Positions 30,072 to 41,722 of a stretch of 64,000 nt of DNA are shown here, in pieces. A program made the position numbers and the translations under genes. The stretch spans positions 62,001 to 126,000 of the forward strand of contig JAHLKG010000005.1 in NCBI GenBank assembly GCA_025526995.1, given 5' to 3'. Position 1 is the first letter of the stretch. Each line of letters begins with the position of its first letter. This DNA comes from Powellomyces hirtus (lineage: Eukaryota; Chytridiomycota; Chytridiomycetes; Spizellomycetales; Powellomycetaceae). The notes under the pieces were generated by a model. It ran no database searches, was not told the DNA's origin, and worked only from the letters and a program-made list of their open reading frames with translations.

Positions 30072-32666
30072 CTATCTTGTGTCAGAATATTGCCGAGATT
30101 GAGATGTCTGCCAGTCGAGCTCGACCACAAGCTGATCCGGAATCCCACGCCACCCGGACCTTTCCCTTCGAACGAAGGCGCGAACTCCTTCAATGCCCTG
30201 CTTCTCCGCCAACGCAGCCACCAAAGCATCTCTAGCCTTTTTCAGCACCCACGGCGACATAATAACAACGCCTTGCTCGTCCTTCTCCTTGTTTGCATCG
30301 GCAAGCATTCGCCTGTACACTGCTTCGCATTGAACAGGGAGCCCACCCTTGCTGAGTCCTTCAATCAGAATAACATAGTGTCCAGGCAAGAGCACGACGC
30401 CCAGACCACTGACGATCCGGAAGACACGCAGGGCGCTATCGAGATCGTTGTGTGATACGAATCCTCGCAACAGAGCTGAGACAAGCACTTCATCCGGAAT
30501 GATTTTGGGTCGAGGGTCCTTTCTTCGTTGTCCCGTTTGCACCATGCGCTCCAAATATGTGACGGCAATCGCCACGTGTCCACGCTTGAAGCTTTCTTGT
30601 ATCAGAATAGTGTACGTCCGCACATTGGCCCACACCTGCGCGTTGTCCATCTGGTCCAGCATCTGGTCACAGGCCATAAAGTTTCCTTGTGTGGCGAGAA
30701 GGTGCATCACGGTGGTATATGTCACGACATCCGGCTGCAACCCGTCGGCGATCATTTGATCGAATGCCTGTATAGCTCGTTCTGTTTGCCCGATCTTTGC
30801 ATGGGCAACGATTAGAGTCGTATACACAATCTTGTCAGGTTGGAGGCCGTTATTGTAAATCCGCAACAGCATATCCTGGACGCCTTTGAGATCTCCCTTT
30901 TGCCCGTATGCTTCGATAAACAAGGTGTAGGAAACAACATCCGGCTGATAGTTGTTTTTTAACATCGCCTCCAGGAGGTTGAGGGCAGCGGTAATGTTGC
31001 TTTGCTTCAGGTAACCGTTGATGAGGATTGTCCAATGATGAATACTAGTATCGCATAGGTCTGCTCTCAACCGATCAAGGCACGCGACTCCATCGTCGAC
31101 CAGCTCCAGGGCGACGTATGCGGTCAACGCCAATACCCCAATCGTGTGGTCAGGGGCAAGTCCTATCCTGCTCAGAGTGTTGAATACGCCCAGAGCATCT
31201 GCCGGTCGCTTATTGACGTTGAAACCGTTCATCAGAGTTCCATAGGTGACTAGATCGGGTTCCACTCCTTGCGTCTTCATTTGCTCCATAACTTCATAAG
31301 CGAGGTCTATTTGCTTGCTCTTCAGTAGGAAATTCAAGAGGATGTTGTAGGTCCAGACTGACGGGACCGCGGTCTCAGAAATTTCCGGCAGACGCTTGAA
31401 AAGCACATACGCCCCGTCCACATCTCCTTTTTGGCCCATGTCGTACATCAATGCTTCAATGGTCACAGCATCAATGGGTATATCTTCCCCTTGCATTCGC
31501 TGAATCAGTTCCCTGACTTCATCGACACGGCCCGCTTTCGTGTATGACCACACCAGCAAGTTGCACATTTGCGTTGTTCGCGGGATATGGTTTGTAGCAG
31601 TGAACTCCTGACACAGTGCTTCGGCAGCTTGAGTGTCACCCATGGCACACAAAATGCGGACGATGGAGGTATATGTTAGCAGATTGGCAGCCTGTTTCTG
31701 TTTTGCCCAACCGAAGATCCGAACCGCCTCATCCAAAGTAGATATTTGCTCAAAGCCGCATTTGCGAATCAGAAGAGCACAGAACTCGTCATCAATTCTC
31801 CCGGTAAACGTTTTCTCGCAAAGATGCATTGCCATCTCTGCATGCCCAAGGCGACAGTACGTGATCGCCATGCTGAGGTGTGCGTGGTCACCGGCTCGAC
31901 CGGCTTTGATTGCTTGCCGATGAAGCGCTTCGGCTCCCCAAAGATCCCTGTGATTCCGCAGGATCTTGATAAGGGTAGCGTATAGCTCGTCTGTTACGTC
32001 TGCAGGAGACCCGCTCCACCAAATCATCCGCAGGAACTGTTCCGCATCCTTCAACGTCTTGATTCCGGCATGCCGCGCCCACTCCTCGAGCATGGGTCCA
32101 TCGACTGCCCGCCCAGATCCATACATGTCGCTCAGAATAATGTCCATCTTCTCCCAAAACGGTGCCCCATGCTGCGATTTATCGTTGCCGAGCATCACTA
32201 GGAGACGAAACCAGTCATCGCGATCGAGTAGTTTCACTACTTCACGGTTTGTGCGTATTTGATCAACATAGTGCCTCCAGGTAGCTTGTACAACAGTGGC
32301 TGCTAGCGAATGGCTCGGCGTTTTCCGAAGATGCTCCTGCCATGCGTCAACTGTAGACTCTGGACCTGTCTTCCCGCTGGATGTACATTTCTCTGTAGTA
32401 GTCAGTCCAGTATCAGTCGCCAAAGACTTTTCCTCAGTTTTGCCTGACAGACTGCTGGTGTGTTCCCTCCGCACGAACGTTGCGTACCGCCGACGACATG
32501 GAGTTTCGGAACTAGCCAAGGTAGATTTGGAAGAGCAAGAGCCCTTCACAGACGGCAAGGGGCTGTTGCTGGCGATAGATGAAAGGACCAATTGCCATGC
32601 CAGAGAGCTGGAGAAAAGGCGGTTCAGTCGGTGAGTGTGGTGGGCCACTTGACGTACATAACACAA
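30072..32666 (-). CDS. Large pentatricopeptide repeat (PPR) protein, probably mitochondrial
   Basis: A long open frame of over 860 codons on minus contains at least a dozen degenerate 35-residue PPR units, such as VVSYTLFIEAYGQKGDLKGV, IVYTTLIVAHAKIGQTERAI, VVTYTTVMHLLATQGNFMAC and LVTYGTLMNGFNVNKRPADA. The 5' end of the frame lacks an ATG (TTG at 32666). The true start is probably in a spliced first exon, with ATG 32884 (MGDAAGMFSPEFILRIAHRG) the best candidate. The early part of the frame is Ser/Arg-rich as in mitochondrial targeting sequences. PPR proteins bind organellar RNA; the target is unknown. The PLS/DYW motifs of plants are absent. Confidence 0.82.
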   Translation of the reverse strand: MCYVRQVAHHTHRLNRLFSSSLAWQLVLSSIASNSPLPSVKGSCSSKSTLASSETPCRRRYATFVRREHTSSLSGKTEEKSLATDTGLTTTEKCTSSGKTGPESTVDAWQEHLRKTPSHSLAATVVQATWRHYVDQIRTNREVVKLLDRDDWFRLLVMLGNDKSQHGAPFWEKMDIILSDMYGSGRAVDGPMLEEWARHAGIKTLKDAEQFLRMIWWSGSPADVTDELYATLIKILRNHRDLWGAEALHRQAIKAGRAGDHAHLSMAITYCRLGHAEMAMHLCEKTFTGRIDDEFCALLIRKCGFEQISTLDEAVRIFGWAKQKQAANLLTYTSIVRILCAMGDTQAAEALCQEFTATNHIPRTTQMCNLLVWSYTKAGRVDEVRELIQRMQGEDIPIDAVTIEALMYDMGQKGDVDGAYVLFKRLPEISETAVPSVWTYNILLNFLLKSKQIDLAYEVMEQMKTQGVEPDLVTYGTLMNGFNVNKRPADALGVFNTLSRIGLAPDHTIGVLALTAYVALELVDDGVACLDRLRADLCDTSIHHWTILINGYLKQSNITAALNLLEAMLKNNYQPDVVSYTLFIEAYGQKGDLKGVQDMLLRIYNNGLQPDKIVYTTLIVAHAKIGQTERAIQAFDQMIADGLQPDVVTYTTVMHLLATQGNFMACDQMLDQMDNAQVWANVRTYTILIQESFKRGHVAIAVTYLERMVQTGQRRKDPRPKIIPDEVLVSALLRGFVSHNDLDSALRVFRIVSGLGVVLLPGHYVILIEGLSKGGLPVQCEAVYRRMLADANKEKDEQGVVIMSPWVLKKARDALVAALAEKQGIEGVRAFVRRERSGWRGIPDQLVVELDWQTSQSRQYSDTR

Positions 32667-33000
32667 TGCAGTAGCTAGTGATCTCTACCGTTGTCCTCCG
32701 CGTTGGACAAATACGTGTTGCAGAAGACGACCCACGGACATTGCCCATAGTTGACCTGTTTGAGAAGGTTTGAAGGGAAAGTCCAATGCTTTCTAAGAGA
32801 GCACCTTGTGGCTATGGACAGGGGACCGCGGTGGGCGATTCGAAGAATGAATTCCGGAGAAAACATTCCTGCCGCGTCTCCCATTCCACTTTACACTTTT
32901 TTTCCCTCCCACTTGCCCACCCAACAATTCCGGAGTACCGTATGGTCTTGCCGGCTTTGCAGTCTTCTCCTACCCAGTTAGATGCGCCCAGGCTACGATC

Positions 33001-34190
33001 ATGTTGTTTCGCTGTTTACCCTCCCTTCGCCTTAGAAGAAGCATATCAACAATCCCTGCTTCAGCCGTCTACGTGACTACTTGCTCCCGAGAATTAGCTA
33101 TCATTGATCGGGCAGCTGTGGCTAAAGAGTGGCCTTTGCGGGCAGAGTACTGGGATGCAATTCGCAGAGGAGCATTCAGAAAGAGAACAAACGGCAGGAG
33201 CGTTGAGGGTCGGTCGCTCTGTAGCAATCGGAAAGACTGCAAACTCCGACACGATCGCTCTACCTTGGTGTCCTTGGGCGACGAATTGCAAACCCCCCCC
33301 CCCCCCCCCCCCAAATGCAGTGCTTTTTTGTCCATAGCGACAAGGCGGAGTGCCTGAGACTCAGCCCGTTGATGCGAGACCTATGGCGTATTGCTCACTT
33401 CGGAATGCCACCACTTCGTCTCAACAACATCAGGGTTCTAAGTTTACCACGTCCGCCCTTACCTGCACTAAACAACATCACATGTTCGCTCTTGCATCTT
33501 CCTGTGGAGATCATTCTGAAGATTAGTACGCAACGGCTCCCTATGATGACGCGTGCAAGTACGCCACCGTTTGCTCAACTTTCGCCCGGCTGAATCAGCA
33601 ACAGTCGATGTGGGGACATCTCTTCATGGTGCATTTGAATTACGCCATGGTGCAGGCTCCCTTCTGCCCAGGAGTAGCCAAGTCTGATGAGGCACTTCCG
33701 TCGCTGAGACAGACAAGAAAGATGAATACGGCTGCGAAAACCTCCCGGAAGCGAGAAGAGTCAAACAGCGCAGGAGGAGCTCTTTGCCTTTCTCGCCAGC
33801 TTTGGAATATCCCCTTCGGCCGATGATGTCTCTTCACAATCCTTCCGCGGACCCGTTCTTCATAAACACGTCACTAGCTGGTCCACGTACTTCCGCAGTG
33901 AGAACCGATATGGAGCCGGTCTCTTTCGGACAGAATCTCTCGATTCCGACCTCGCTTTCTTCATCATAACCCCTCTCGGACTGCTTTGTTCGTGGCAGTA
34001 CGAATCATATGATTACACGCGACCCATGTACCACCTCTTGGACTTCACTGGTACGCTTGCATTCACGAATTGCGTCAAAAAAGTGTCCTGGTTGCAGAAT
34101 ACTCCAAATCGCTCAGTACGGCTCTCTGCGAGATTCTATCATGGCGTTCTCCAGTCTGTCGAATTGGTGGCCAAGTAATTTATAGCGGGC
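33001..34190 (+). pseudogene. F-box-like protein relic, frame broken
   Basis: A typical F-box start (LLHLPVEIILKIS) is encoded near 33490-33525. The expected continuation is in another frame (APYDDACKYATVCSTFARLN, then MWGHLFMVHLNYAMVQAPF). Around 33770 the coding frame shifts again, to ELFAFLASFGISPSADDVSS, then SWSTYFRSENRYGAGLF and MYHLLDFTGTLAF. No convincing GT-AG introns reconcile these joins, so a degraded gene is likely. A frame starting at ATG 33001 (MLFRCLPSLRLRRSISTIPA) ends after the C20 tract and may be its first exon or chance. Alternative: a real gene with unusual short introns. Confidence 0.5.
33293..33312. repeat. Poly-C tract (20 nt)
   Basis: Uninterrupted run of C inside the F-box-like relic. 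Confidence 0.95.
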
Positions 34191-34590
34191 TATTATTAGC
34201 AGTGTCCTGCCACCTATTGAACTTAACGTATCGGCTGCCATGGCCATCAAATGCGTGGAAGCCATCGCCCTATCGAATAAGACTATCGCCTGCATCAACG
34301 TTGGGCCAGTTCCGTAACTTCCCAACAATTCAATTCCCTTATTTCTTCGGCTTTTGGGCATCCCATGGGGTTTTCCATGCAAAAAGGGTAAGCGGCAGCT
34401 CCGTTCTGCTCCAGCTCCCCCAATACGCGCTCCTAACGTGCTGAGTAAGCGCTGACATCAGCCGAGTAAACATTGCGGAACGGAGGTCTCCCCCCGATGA
34501 TCTGACCCATGGAATCGTGAACGGACCTAAACCCCTCGGTTAATGATCTGATCAAATAGGTTTACCCTCACAGAAAGCAGATATCCCAAA

Positions 34591-36912
34591 ATGTCTACTG
34601 AAATTCAGCAAGTCCCATCCGTGCTGGTCACTCGCGACGACGATGTGTCCATCCAGCTGGGAAATGCTTTGAGGAACAATCGGGTCGTAAAGGAGCAGAA
34701 AATCGCAGCGCAGCGAAAATGGAACATGTTCTCGGAGGAAGAAGGTAGAGTGTCTCGCAGATGTTCTACCTTTTCCATGGAGCCGTAATCCCACTCTGAA
34801 TTGCTGTCTTGAATACTGGTTTGATCAGTGTCCGTGTTCGAGGCCAACATCAAAGAAGCGCGACAGCTGTATGAGCAACAATTGGACGAGCAGCGGCTGG
34901 CCGACGATCGCCAACGCGAGGCTGCTACGGATCTGCTCACAGCCGAATCTCGCAAGCGTGAATTGGTCGGCCTCGTGTCCAAAATTGCTGCCATCAAAAC
35001 CCACGTCACAAGCCAGGATCAGGCTCGTGAGAAGGAGCTCGAGTTTCGAGGTGCGTTAACCGCTACCCTATGTTGCCCAGACCAAGATGATTTAAACGTG
35101 CTTTATGTTTTCAGCCAAACAGAAACAGAAGCGGGAAGCATTTGAGAAACGTAACAAGGTTATCGAAGCTGCTCAAATCACTGAACGCGAAGACTTGATG
35201 AAAACCCAAGACCGTGTAGCTCGCAATCTCAGTCTCGTTCATTCTCTGGAGCTGCGAGGCATGTCGGAAGACGCGCGGAAAGCTCGGAATCGAGAGTTTC
35301 AGCAGCAGTATCAGCAGCTGAAGATGAGACAGCAAAAGGAAGCTGAGCAGTTGCGTGAAGTGCAGGTTGGTTACAGCCACACGAACGCATTCACTTCGTC
35401 AAAAAATAGGAAATAAGCTTGTGGATTAACATGATGCGGTTTGTTATCCACTAGCTGTTGAAAATCCGCCACATGTCTGAACAGATGGAAATGGAATTGC
35501 TTTCAGCGACCGATCTTGAAGATTTGGCAGCTCAGCACCGAATGCGAGAAGATTCCTTGCTGGCAGAACAAGTGATGGAGCGTGCCAGCGAGGCTTCAAA
35601 GCTCGACCGCCAGCAAGCTCAGCTCATGGCTCTGCAACTCCAGGAAGAGCAGAAACTTGTCAAAGGCGGCCTTCTGCACAATCAAGCTCGTCAACGCAAA
35701 CAGCTCGAGCGCAGCCAAAAGTCCTCTGCACGTCAGAGGGAGCGCATTATGGTGGATGAAACGGCCACGATGCTCGCCGAAGTCGGGCAGAAAGCCGCAG
35801 GGTCGGGCGGCGATGAAGGGTCTCAACGTGCCAGCGACTTGGACGCGAGCGAAATACAAACCTCCTACCTCGGGACCTCCGAAGGAGGAGATTTCATGGG
35901 CAGCGGACAAGACATGAGCGGCGTTCCAAGCGGGGCACAAGAAACCGAGGCCGACACTGAACGACGTCGCAAGCAGCGTACGACGAACGACGCAGCCGCA
36001 GAACTCAAAGAATCGCTCGAAAAAGGACTCCAACGTCTTCAAAACGTCGAAAAGCAACACAAAAAGATGTTTGATTCGATCCGTAGCCAGCACAAGGACC
36101 AGTTCTTGCAGAAACTCCGCGAGGTGAAGCGTAAACAGAGCCAACTACTCAAAGACCAGGAAGACGAGGTCCAGACCATTCGCAAGGAACAGGTCGCAGA
36201 TATGGAAGAACTGTTTGAGATTCTCAAACAGGCCCAAGATCTTAACTCGCAGCACACCATCGGTCAGGGTACCGAGCGGATCAACGTCGGCAACGCTATG
36301 CCGGGCTCCTTCTTCGAAAGCATCAAATCGGGATACACACCTTCGCCGGTCACATACAGCCATGCTTGCGTTATCCGCACGGCCATCTCGGGATTCAAGC
36401 TCCTCAACCCTAAACAGATGATGACCATTATCCAGCGCCTGTCGGTCGCAGTCGATGCCACCATGCCAAAGTTCCCGACCATCTGCAAGGTTGAGAACAT
36501 TGGCGAAGGGTATCTCCTTTGCGCCGGATTGAACTCGGACACTCCCGAAGACGAGGAAATGGACGAGACCGATATCGTCCAACGAGACGTCGCGGGAGCG
36601 CTTGAATGCGTGCAGGCTCTGCGGGCTGCCGTAGAGGAAATTGATGTATCTGATTTGAACCTACCTGATGGGAAACTGGCTCTCAAAGTTGGTGTCACTC
36701 AAGGCCCCGTCATGGCCGGCCTGCTCGGTAGCCGAGTCCCGCACTTCAGGATTTTGGGCGCCACCGTCGATCGCGCGACCAATATATGCACTGCTGCTGA
36801 GCCAGCTGGCATTCTTGTGTCAGGGTCCGTGAAAGATCTTCTGGCCAACGAGAAGTACTCTTTCAAGGCACACAAGGAGCCTGACACGTTCTGGTTTGCT
36901 GATAGCTCCTGA
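34591..36912 (+). CDS. Coiled-coil protein with C-terminal degenerate class III nucleotidyl cyclase domain
   Basis: Four exons (34591-34744, 34829-35050, 35115-35365, 35455-36912) encode 694 aa. Residues ~40-480 are almost entirely coiled coil (Gln/Glu/Arg/Lys-rich, e.g. REFQQQYQQLKMRQQKEAEQ), with a Ser/Gly linker around 310-350. The last ~200 residues have the class III adenylyl/guanylyl cyclase fold: SPVTYSHACVIRTAISGFKL, ICKVENIGEGYLLCAGL, LKVGVTQGPVMAGLLG and HFRILGATVDRATNICTAAE. The first metal Asp (FxDIxGFT) is absent, the second is Glu (IGEGY), and the transition-state Asn/Arg pair appears as Asp/Asn. The domain may therefore be inactive. No membrane segment. Function unknown; a scaffold role is possible. 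Confidence 0.78.
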
Positions 36913-37271
36913 GTAGGTTTTCCGTTTGTGATCTCCGTTCGAGATAGTCTGTTTGAGATAGTCTGCCGCCTTCTCCTCGTCTATGTTTCTATCGTCTGCT
37001 TGAAGCGATGCGTTGTTCAGTTTTGGAGGGCGACACTGATTTGAATAAGAAAGGCGTTGCAACCGTATGTCGGCCAGATCTTTGTTCGTATTAGTCTTTG
37101 ACTGGGTACTTCAGATTGGCCAAAAGATGCTCATTGCAGATAATGATTAACATAAGGGTTCTCTTAATCCCCAAAAATGAAAATACAAAGAGTCAACAAC
37201 TACCCAGACAACTCATACGTCCGGCGTATGTCGATGCCGCAAACACGGGTTCTTCATGCCATAGCGGTCTG

Positions 37272-40200
37272 TCACATGGCCTTCCCAACGCCCCCAACAA
37301 TAACTCCCTTCCCAGGCGCATATCCAATTTCATAATCCTTCTCAGGGACCATCCGTCCGACATCTATAGACTTGTCAACCCACGGTTGTCCCACCAGATG
37401 ATGCCGATGTGCATGCCTATCCGGCAATAAAGCCAAGAGGTGACGAACCAATTGCACCCGCGATGTAAGCGTCTCCGGGGAGGACCGCACGTCGAGAACA
37501 ACATGGGTAGTGAACTCATCAATCGCATCCACGACCACTGCACCACGAACGCGGAGTTTCAACGCGACGATGTCGAGCCATGAATCCTGCAGGCATTCGG
37601 GTGGTGGCACTTTCGATTCGGTTTCGTCGTCTGACGTAGGAACGATGGTGATTTCGGTAGGTGGCTCGTACGAGGCCAGTTGTGATGTGAGAGAACTGCT
37701 GACACGTAAGTCGTGAAAACGATCGAGATACACGCGAATTCTTCGGAACAAGGACCCTTCGTGTGGCGTCATGGAGAAATAACGCTCGTCAATTTCTTCA
37801 ATGGTAGTATCCCGAGTTCGCTTGGGAGAGCTGATATCTGCCTTCTGATCTGACGAGCGCTTCCGTTTTTTCTCTGATTTCGCTTCGGTTGTGTCCATAT
37901 GGCTGAAAAGCTGAATGAAACGTGTATTGCTTCAGCGACAATTCCTGCCTCTCGGAAAACTGTGCCCATTTCCTACCTCTTTCATGGTCGATACTCGCAA
38001 ATCATCAAAGTAGCTATCTCCCCACTTGTCCACACACTCTTTAAATTTCTCTGTTGTAACTGGAGACGTGTAGATCATATACCTGTGAAGAATCAATAGG
38101 TGGCGTTAGAAACGCATTTACCTCGGCAAAGTGCCAAGTAAAGAGCTCACCGTGGAGTGAGAGGTAGGATCTTTTTGGCGAGCAAGCAAACAAGAAGGTA
38201 ACGGGAATGGACGATGTCATAGTGCCCAGACCTTATGAAATTGCTCACGGCGAGAGCTAAAGAAACTTCGTTAGCCATTGTGATTCGCTCACAACGAAGC
38301 AGACATACGGCTCGCCCTACTTACTGTGTTGATCTGCAATAATCATCGTTGTGCTACTCGTTGGATTTGCAACTGCACTTCCTCCATACTTCTTCATCGT
38401 TACCCATATCGATCTCCTATCTTCACAAGCTCTCAGCAGTTCAGGTGGAACGTCTTTGGCCTCCTGTTTGGACAACTGGACCCCCGCGCCTGGCAACACG
38501 CAAACTTCCATGCCGGCAAGCCAATTTTTGTCCTTGGACACCTTTGACACGTCGACGGCTTGGTACTGTGACGCGACCTTGACTGTCGCCTGCACATTTG
38601 GTCGACGAATAATACCTTTTGTCTTAGAGTCCGGAGACGATGCAAAGTTAGGATCGAGCAACCGTCGCGTTTGCATCCTTCCGTCTCCCTTTTGGGCAAT
38701 CTCGAGCATTTCCTTTTGCGTCAATGTGGAGTCCAGACTTTTATCGTCGCGTATCTTTACGAACCGCGGGAACCGCAACGTCCATTTTGAGGCATATTGG
38801 TCCGATGGGACGATTTGGAATGCTTTGAGTTGAACCACAATAGCGTTGTGAGGCGAGGCAATGATCATATCTGGCTTTTCCTTACTGCCCCGGGGATGCA
38901 GGAACCATGAAGGAAGCCGGTTCGGATCATATGTCCTCCAAATCCCTTCCCGCTGTCGCGAGATGCTTTCAATCTCGTCCAACTTGTATCCTGAGCCAAA
39001 CCTGCAAAAAGACATCCATCGAGGCTCTTGATTCGGCGGCGGGGGATCTTCTAGAATAGCGCACATGAAGTGGGATAGAACTCCACGCCGTCTGCCCTCG
39101 CCGTAGAACCCGGCAATCAGCAACACATCGACGTCATCGCCTTGTCCTTCCAGATAGTCGGGCTTCATTTTCAACCAGTCATCGCATTTTGTGGACGGCT
39201 GATACAGACTCATCGGATTCTTGATACACAGTCCTTCCTCCATGTGCTCCATCCTTTGATCCATAGCAGTGATCAGGTCTGCCACGGAACTACCTTCGGT
39301 ATGCGGATTGATTTCGAGGAATGTCTTTTTCTCTTTGAGCACCTTCAGCAAACAGTTGTAGCGTGACGTCAAAGACTGATCCAGTAAGCTCCGTCCGTTC
39401 CAATATACAATGTCGAATACTATGAAGCACACTCGAAGTTTCGCGTTCTCGCCAAACTGAAGAACTTCCTTCGAAGCGGTTTTCAAAGCGCCGAAGGGTT
39501 CGTAGATCTGAGTTTCCGTATTGTACGCCATCAATTCGCCATCCAGGATAACGTTTTTGACCGTTGGCGGGAACAATTCATAGATGTACGGCGCCAATGA
39601 TCCTTCCTTATCACTCGCGCCGTAATCCGGCGTATAATCCGTTGCATTCCTCGACCACCATCCAAATTCACATCCACTGCTCGTCCGACGCATGTGCATT
39701 TGCATCCGTTCTCCGTCCAACTTGGTCTCAATCCAGAATGTGCCGTGTCCCATCGCCTTCACGGCATGCTCCATCTTATCCACCCTGCGAGAAAGCATTG
39801 GTTTGAAAGGCTTGAAAATGTCGATATCTGACTGACCAAGCCGCTTCTTTGGATCTCGAAGCTCTTTGGTAACTTCTGCCAAATCATTGCAGACATTGAA
39901 CAGATCTAGCCCGTCCGGATGCCATATCTTCAGAATCGTTTTCTCGGACACACCCAGCTTGAGATCTAGTAGGCCGAAACTGTTGAGAGAACTTCCTTCC
40001 CTCTGCTGCCTTAAGTCTCGTCATTTACCCTTCATGATGACGCGTGCGATCCACGTCTGCTCCATAGGTGTGCAATTTTGGAAGAAGTATCTTATGATGT
40101 CTCTCCTCTCGTCTCTATGCCATCGGTCAACACAAGATCTCAAGCCAAACCATCAGCGAATAAACTGACTTGTCTTGAGCCGCATCCAGGCGATCAAGCT

Positions 40201-41026
40201 GTTCATTGACATCTGCAACCGTCACGGCGCTTTTCTCTCGAACGCTAGACCTCCCAACAATCACGTTGTACAGAACTCCTGGAAAATCACCAGCAGTGGC
40301 CTGGGCGCATGCATCTGATCAGTCCAAACGACATCCTCGCTCAGGTTCAGGTGTAGATCTTTCATCAAGCTACCTGCATACTTCTGCTAGGATTCCGCCA
40401 ATTCATCAACGCATCAGCGTCAGGGGACGTCGCAGCTAGCCCCAGCACTTCGACATAGGTCTTTGCCAGATTCTTCTCTTTCATGCCATAACTGGTTCGC
40501 GCTTTATCAAGCTAATAAACAGGGACGTTCAGTTCTTCCCATGGGGACAACTTGTGATGTTGGCGCACCCACATGTGGAAGGATGAGTCGGACAGCAGGA
40601 TGGAAATCGCCACCAGTAGCTCTCCATTCCTGAACATAGCACAGGGTTGAGAATTTGTCTATTCCAATATAAAATTCTGGGGGCGGGGAAACAACTCTCA
40701 ACCTTCATATAAATCCGCATTTTCTCTACTTTGGCATCCTTCCCACGCTTCACTAGAATACTTTGTAGACATTTGCACAGATCGTAGAAAGACGCCCGCG
40801 ATGCAGTATCTGGTTGTATGTTTTGACTCATCTTCTGGATATCAATGCCATAACACTCCAGGACAAGATCAAGCAGGACGTCACCGCAAAAACGTCGCGT
40901 GTATTTGTCATTTGCGCAACTTTTTACATTTTTGACGGGATGGTTCGGAACTTCCTTCCCACCGTTCCCTCTGCTCACTTTCAATCTCACTAGACGCAAC
41001 TGATCATCGGTGACATCCTCTCGCAT
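37272..41026 (-). CDS. LIG4: DNA ligase IV (NHEJ), multi-exon
   Basis: The gene starts at ATG 41026 ([10 protein letters not shown]; exon 1 to 40703). Small exons encode the N-terminal ligase domain: [11 protein letters not shown] joined to [20 protein letters not shown], then NWRNPS, then [21 protein letters not shown] large exon (about 40020-38320) carries the nucleotidyltransferase core with the active-site Lys in [14 protein letters not shown]. It also has [19 protein letters not shown] and [13 protein letters not shown], plus the OB-fold. BRCT 1 begins at GMEVCVLPG...KYGGSAVAN. The last exons (37898-37272) hold a basic KKRKR linker and a second BRCT ending with [10 protein letters not shown]. 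Lig4 seals double-strand breaks with its Xrcc4/Lif1 partner. Exon limits 38320-37900 are approximate. Confidence 0.9.
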
Positions 41027-41087
41027 TTGCGATACTCTTCACTCTGCCCCACGTATTTCGCATTCACAACCACCCTCTGACTGCACA
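41027..41087. promoter_or_regulatory. Bidirectional promoter between LIG4 and COX17
   Basis: Only 61 bp separate the divergent start codons of LIG4 (41026, minus) and COX17 (41088, plus). Core promoter elements and both 5' UTRs must overlap here or extend into the neighbouring coding sequence. No TATA box is evident. Confidence 0.7.
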
Positions 41088-41315
41088 ATGGGAGCCGCTG
41101 ATTCCAAACCCACCGAGTCTACACCAATCCCCGCGCCTTCACCGCCGATAGCTGCCAGCTCCGACGCACCCAAGCCAAAGTGCAAGCCATGCTGTGCCTG
41201 TCCCGACACACGCAAGGCCCGTGACGAGTGTGTGTTTGACAATGGAGAGGAGAAATGCGCTGATCTCATTAAAGCGCACCAGGACTGCATGCGGGCTCAA
41301 GGTTTCAACATATAA
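41088..41315 (+). CDS. COX17: Copper chaperone Cox17
   Basis: A single-exon 75-aa protein. After a Pro/Ser/Ala-rich N-terminus it has the invariant copper-binding [20 protein letters not shown] block (the CC pair in KPCCAC). The twin Cx9C motifs follow: [11 protein letters not shown] and [11 protein letters not shown], with ending MRAQGF. Cox17 carries Cu(I) in the mitochondrial intermembrane space to Sco1 and Cox11 for cytochrome c oxidase assembly. Imported by the Mia40 pathway, so no presequence is expected. Length matches the family. Divergently transcribed from LIG4. Confidence 0.95.
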   Translation: MGAADSKPTESTPIPAPSPPIAASSDAPKPKCKPCCACPDTRKARDECVFDNGEEKCADLIKAHQDCMRAQGFNI

Positions 41316-41722
41316 AGAAGAACAGGCCGATCGCCGCAGCTGAAGCCAAAGCTGCCAAGACGAACAAGGCCGCCTATAGGCTGGGCGCAAAACAGCTCAG
41401 AAATCAGAACAAGCAGCGAAGCTTGCATAGCGGCTCGATCCGGCGTCGCATAACGAAGCGCAAACGGAAATACATCACTCCCCCCAAACATCTTCCTCAG
41501 TAATCATTTCGACGCATCAATCGATATACATAGCATTTAGTAGACTTTGTCTTGCACACGCTTATGATATTGGATTCAAAGTGTGGAGCACTCTATTCAC
41601 ATGTGATTAAATTAAATTTGCAATGTTTGTACAGCGCAAAGGATACCTGCTCCTACATACTATACGCCGGGTCAAATGCTATTTACAATAATGCTATCGT
41701 GGACTGTCGCGCCCGCCTCTAA
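41316..41722. other. Convergent intergenic stretch
   Basis: Between the 3' ends of COX17 and the PB1-domain gene. AT-rich in its second half; nothing supportable. Confidence 0.5.
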
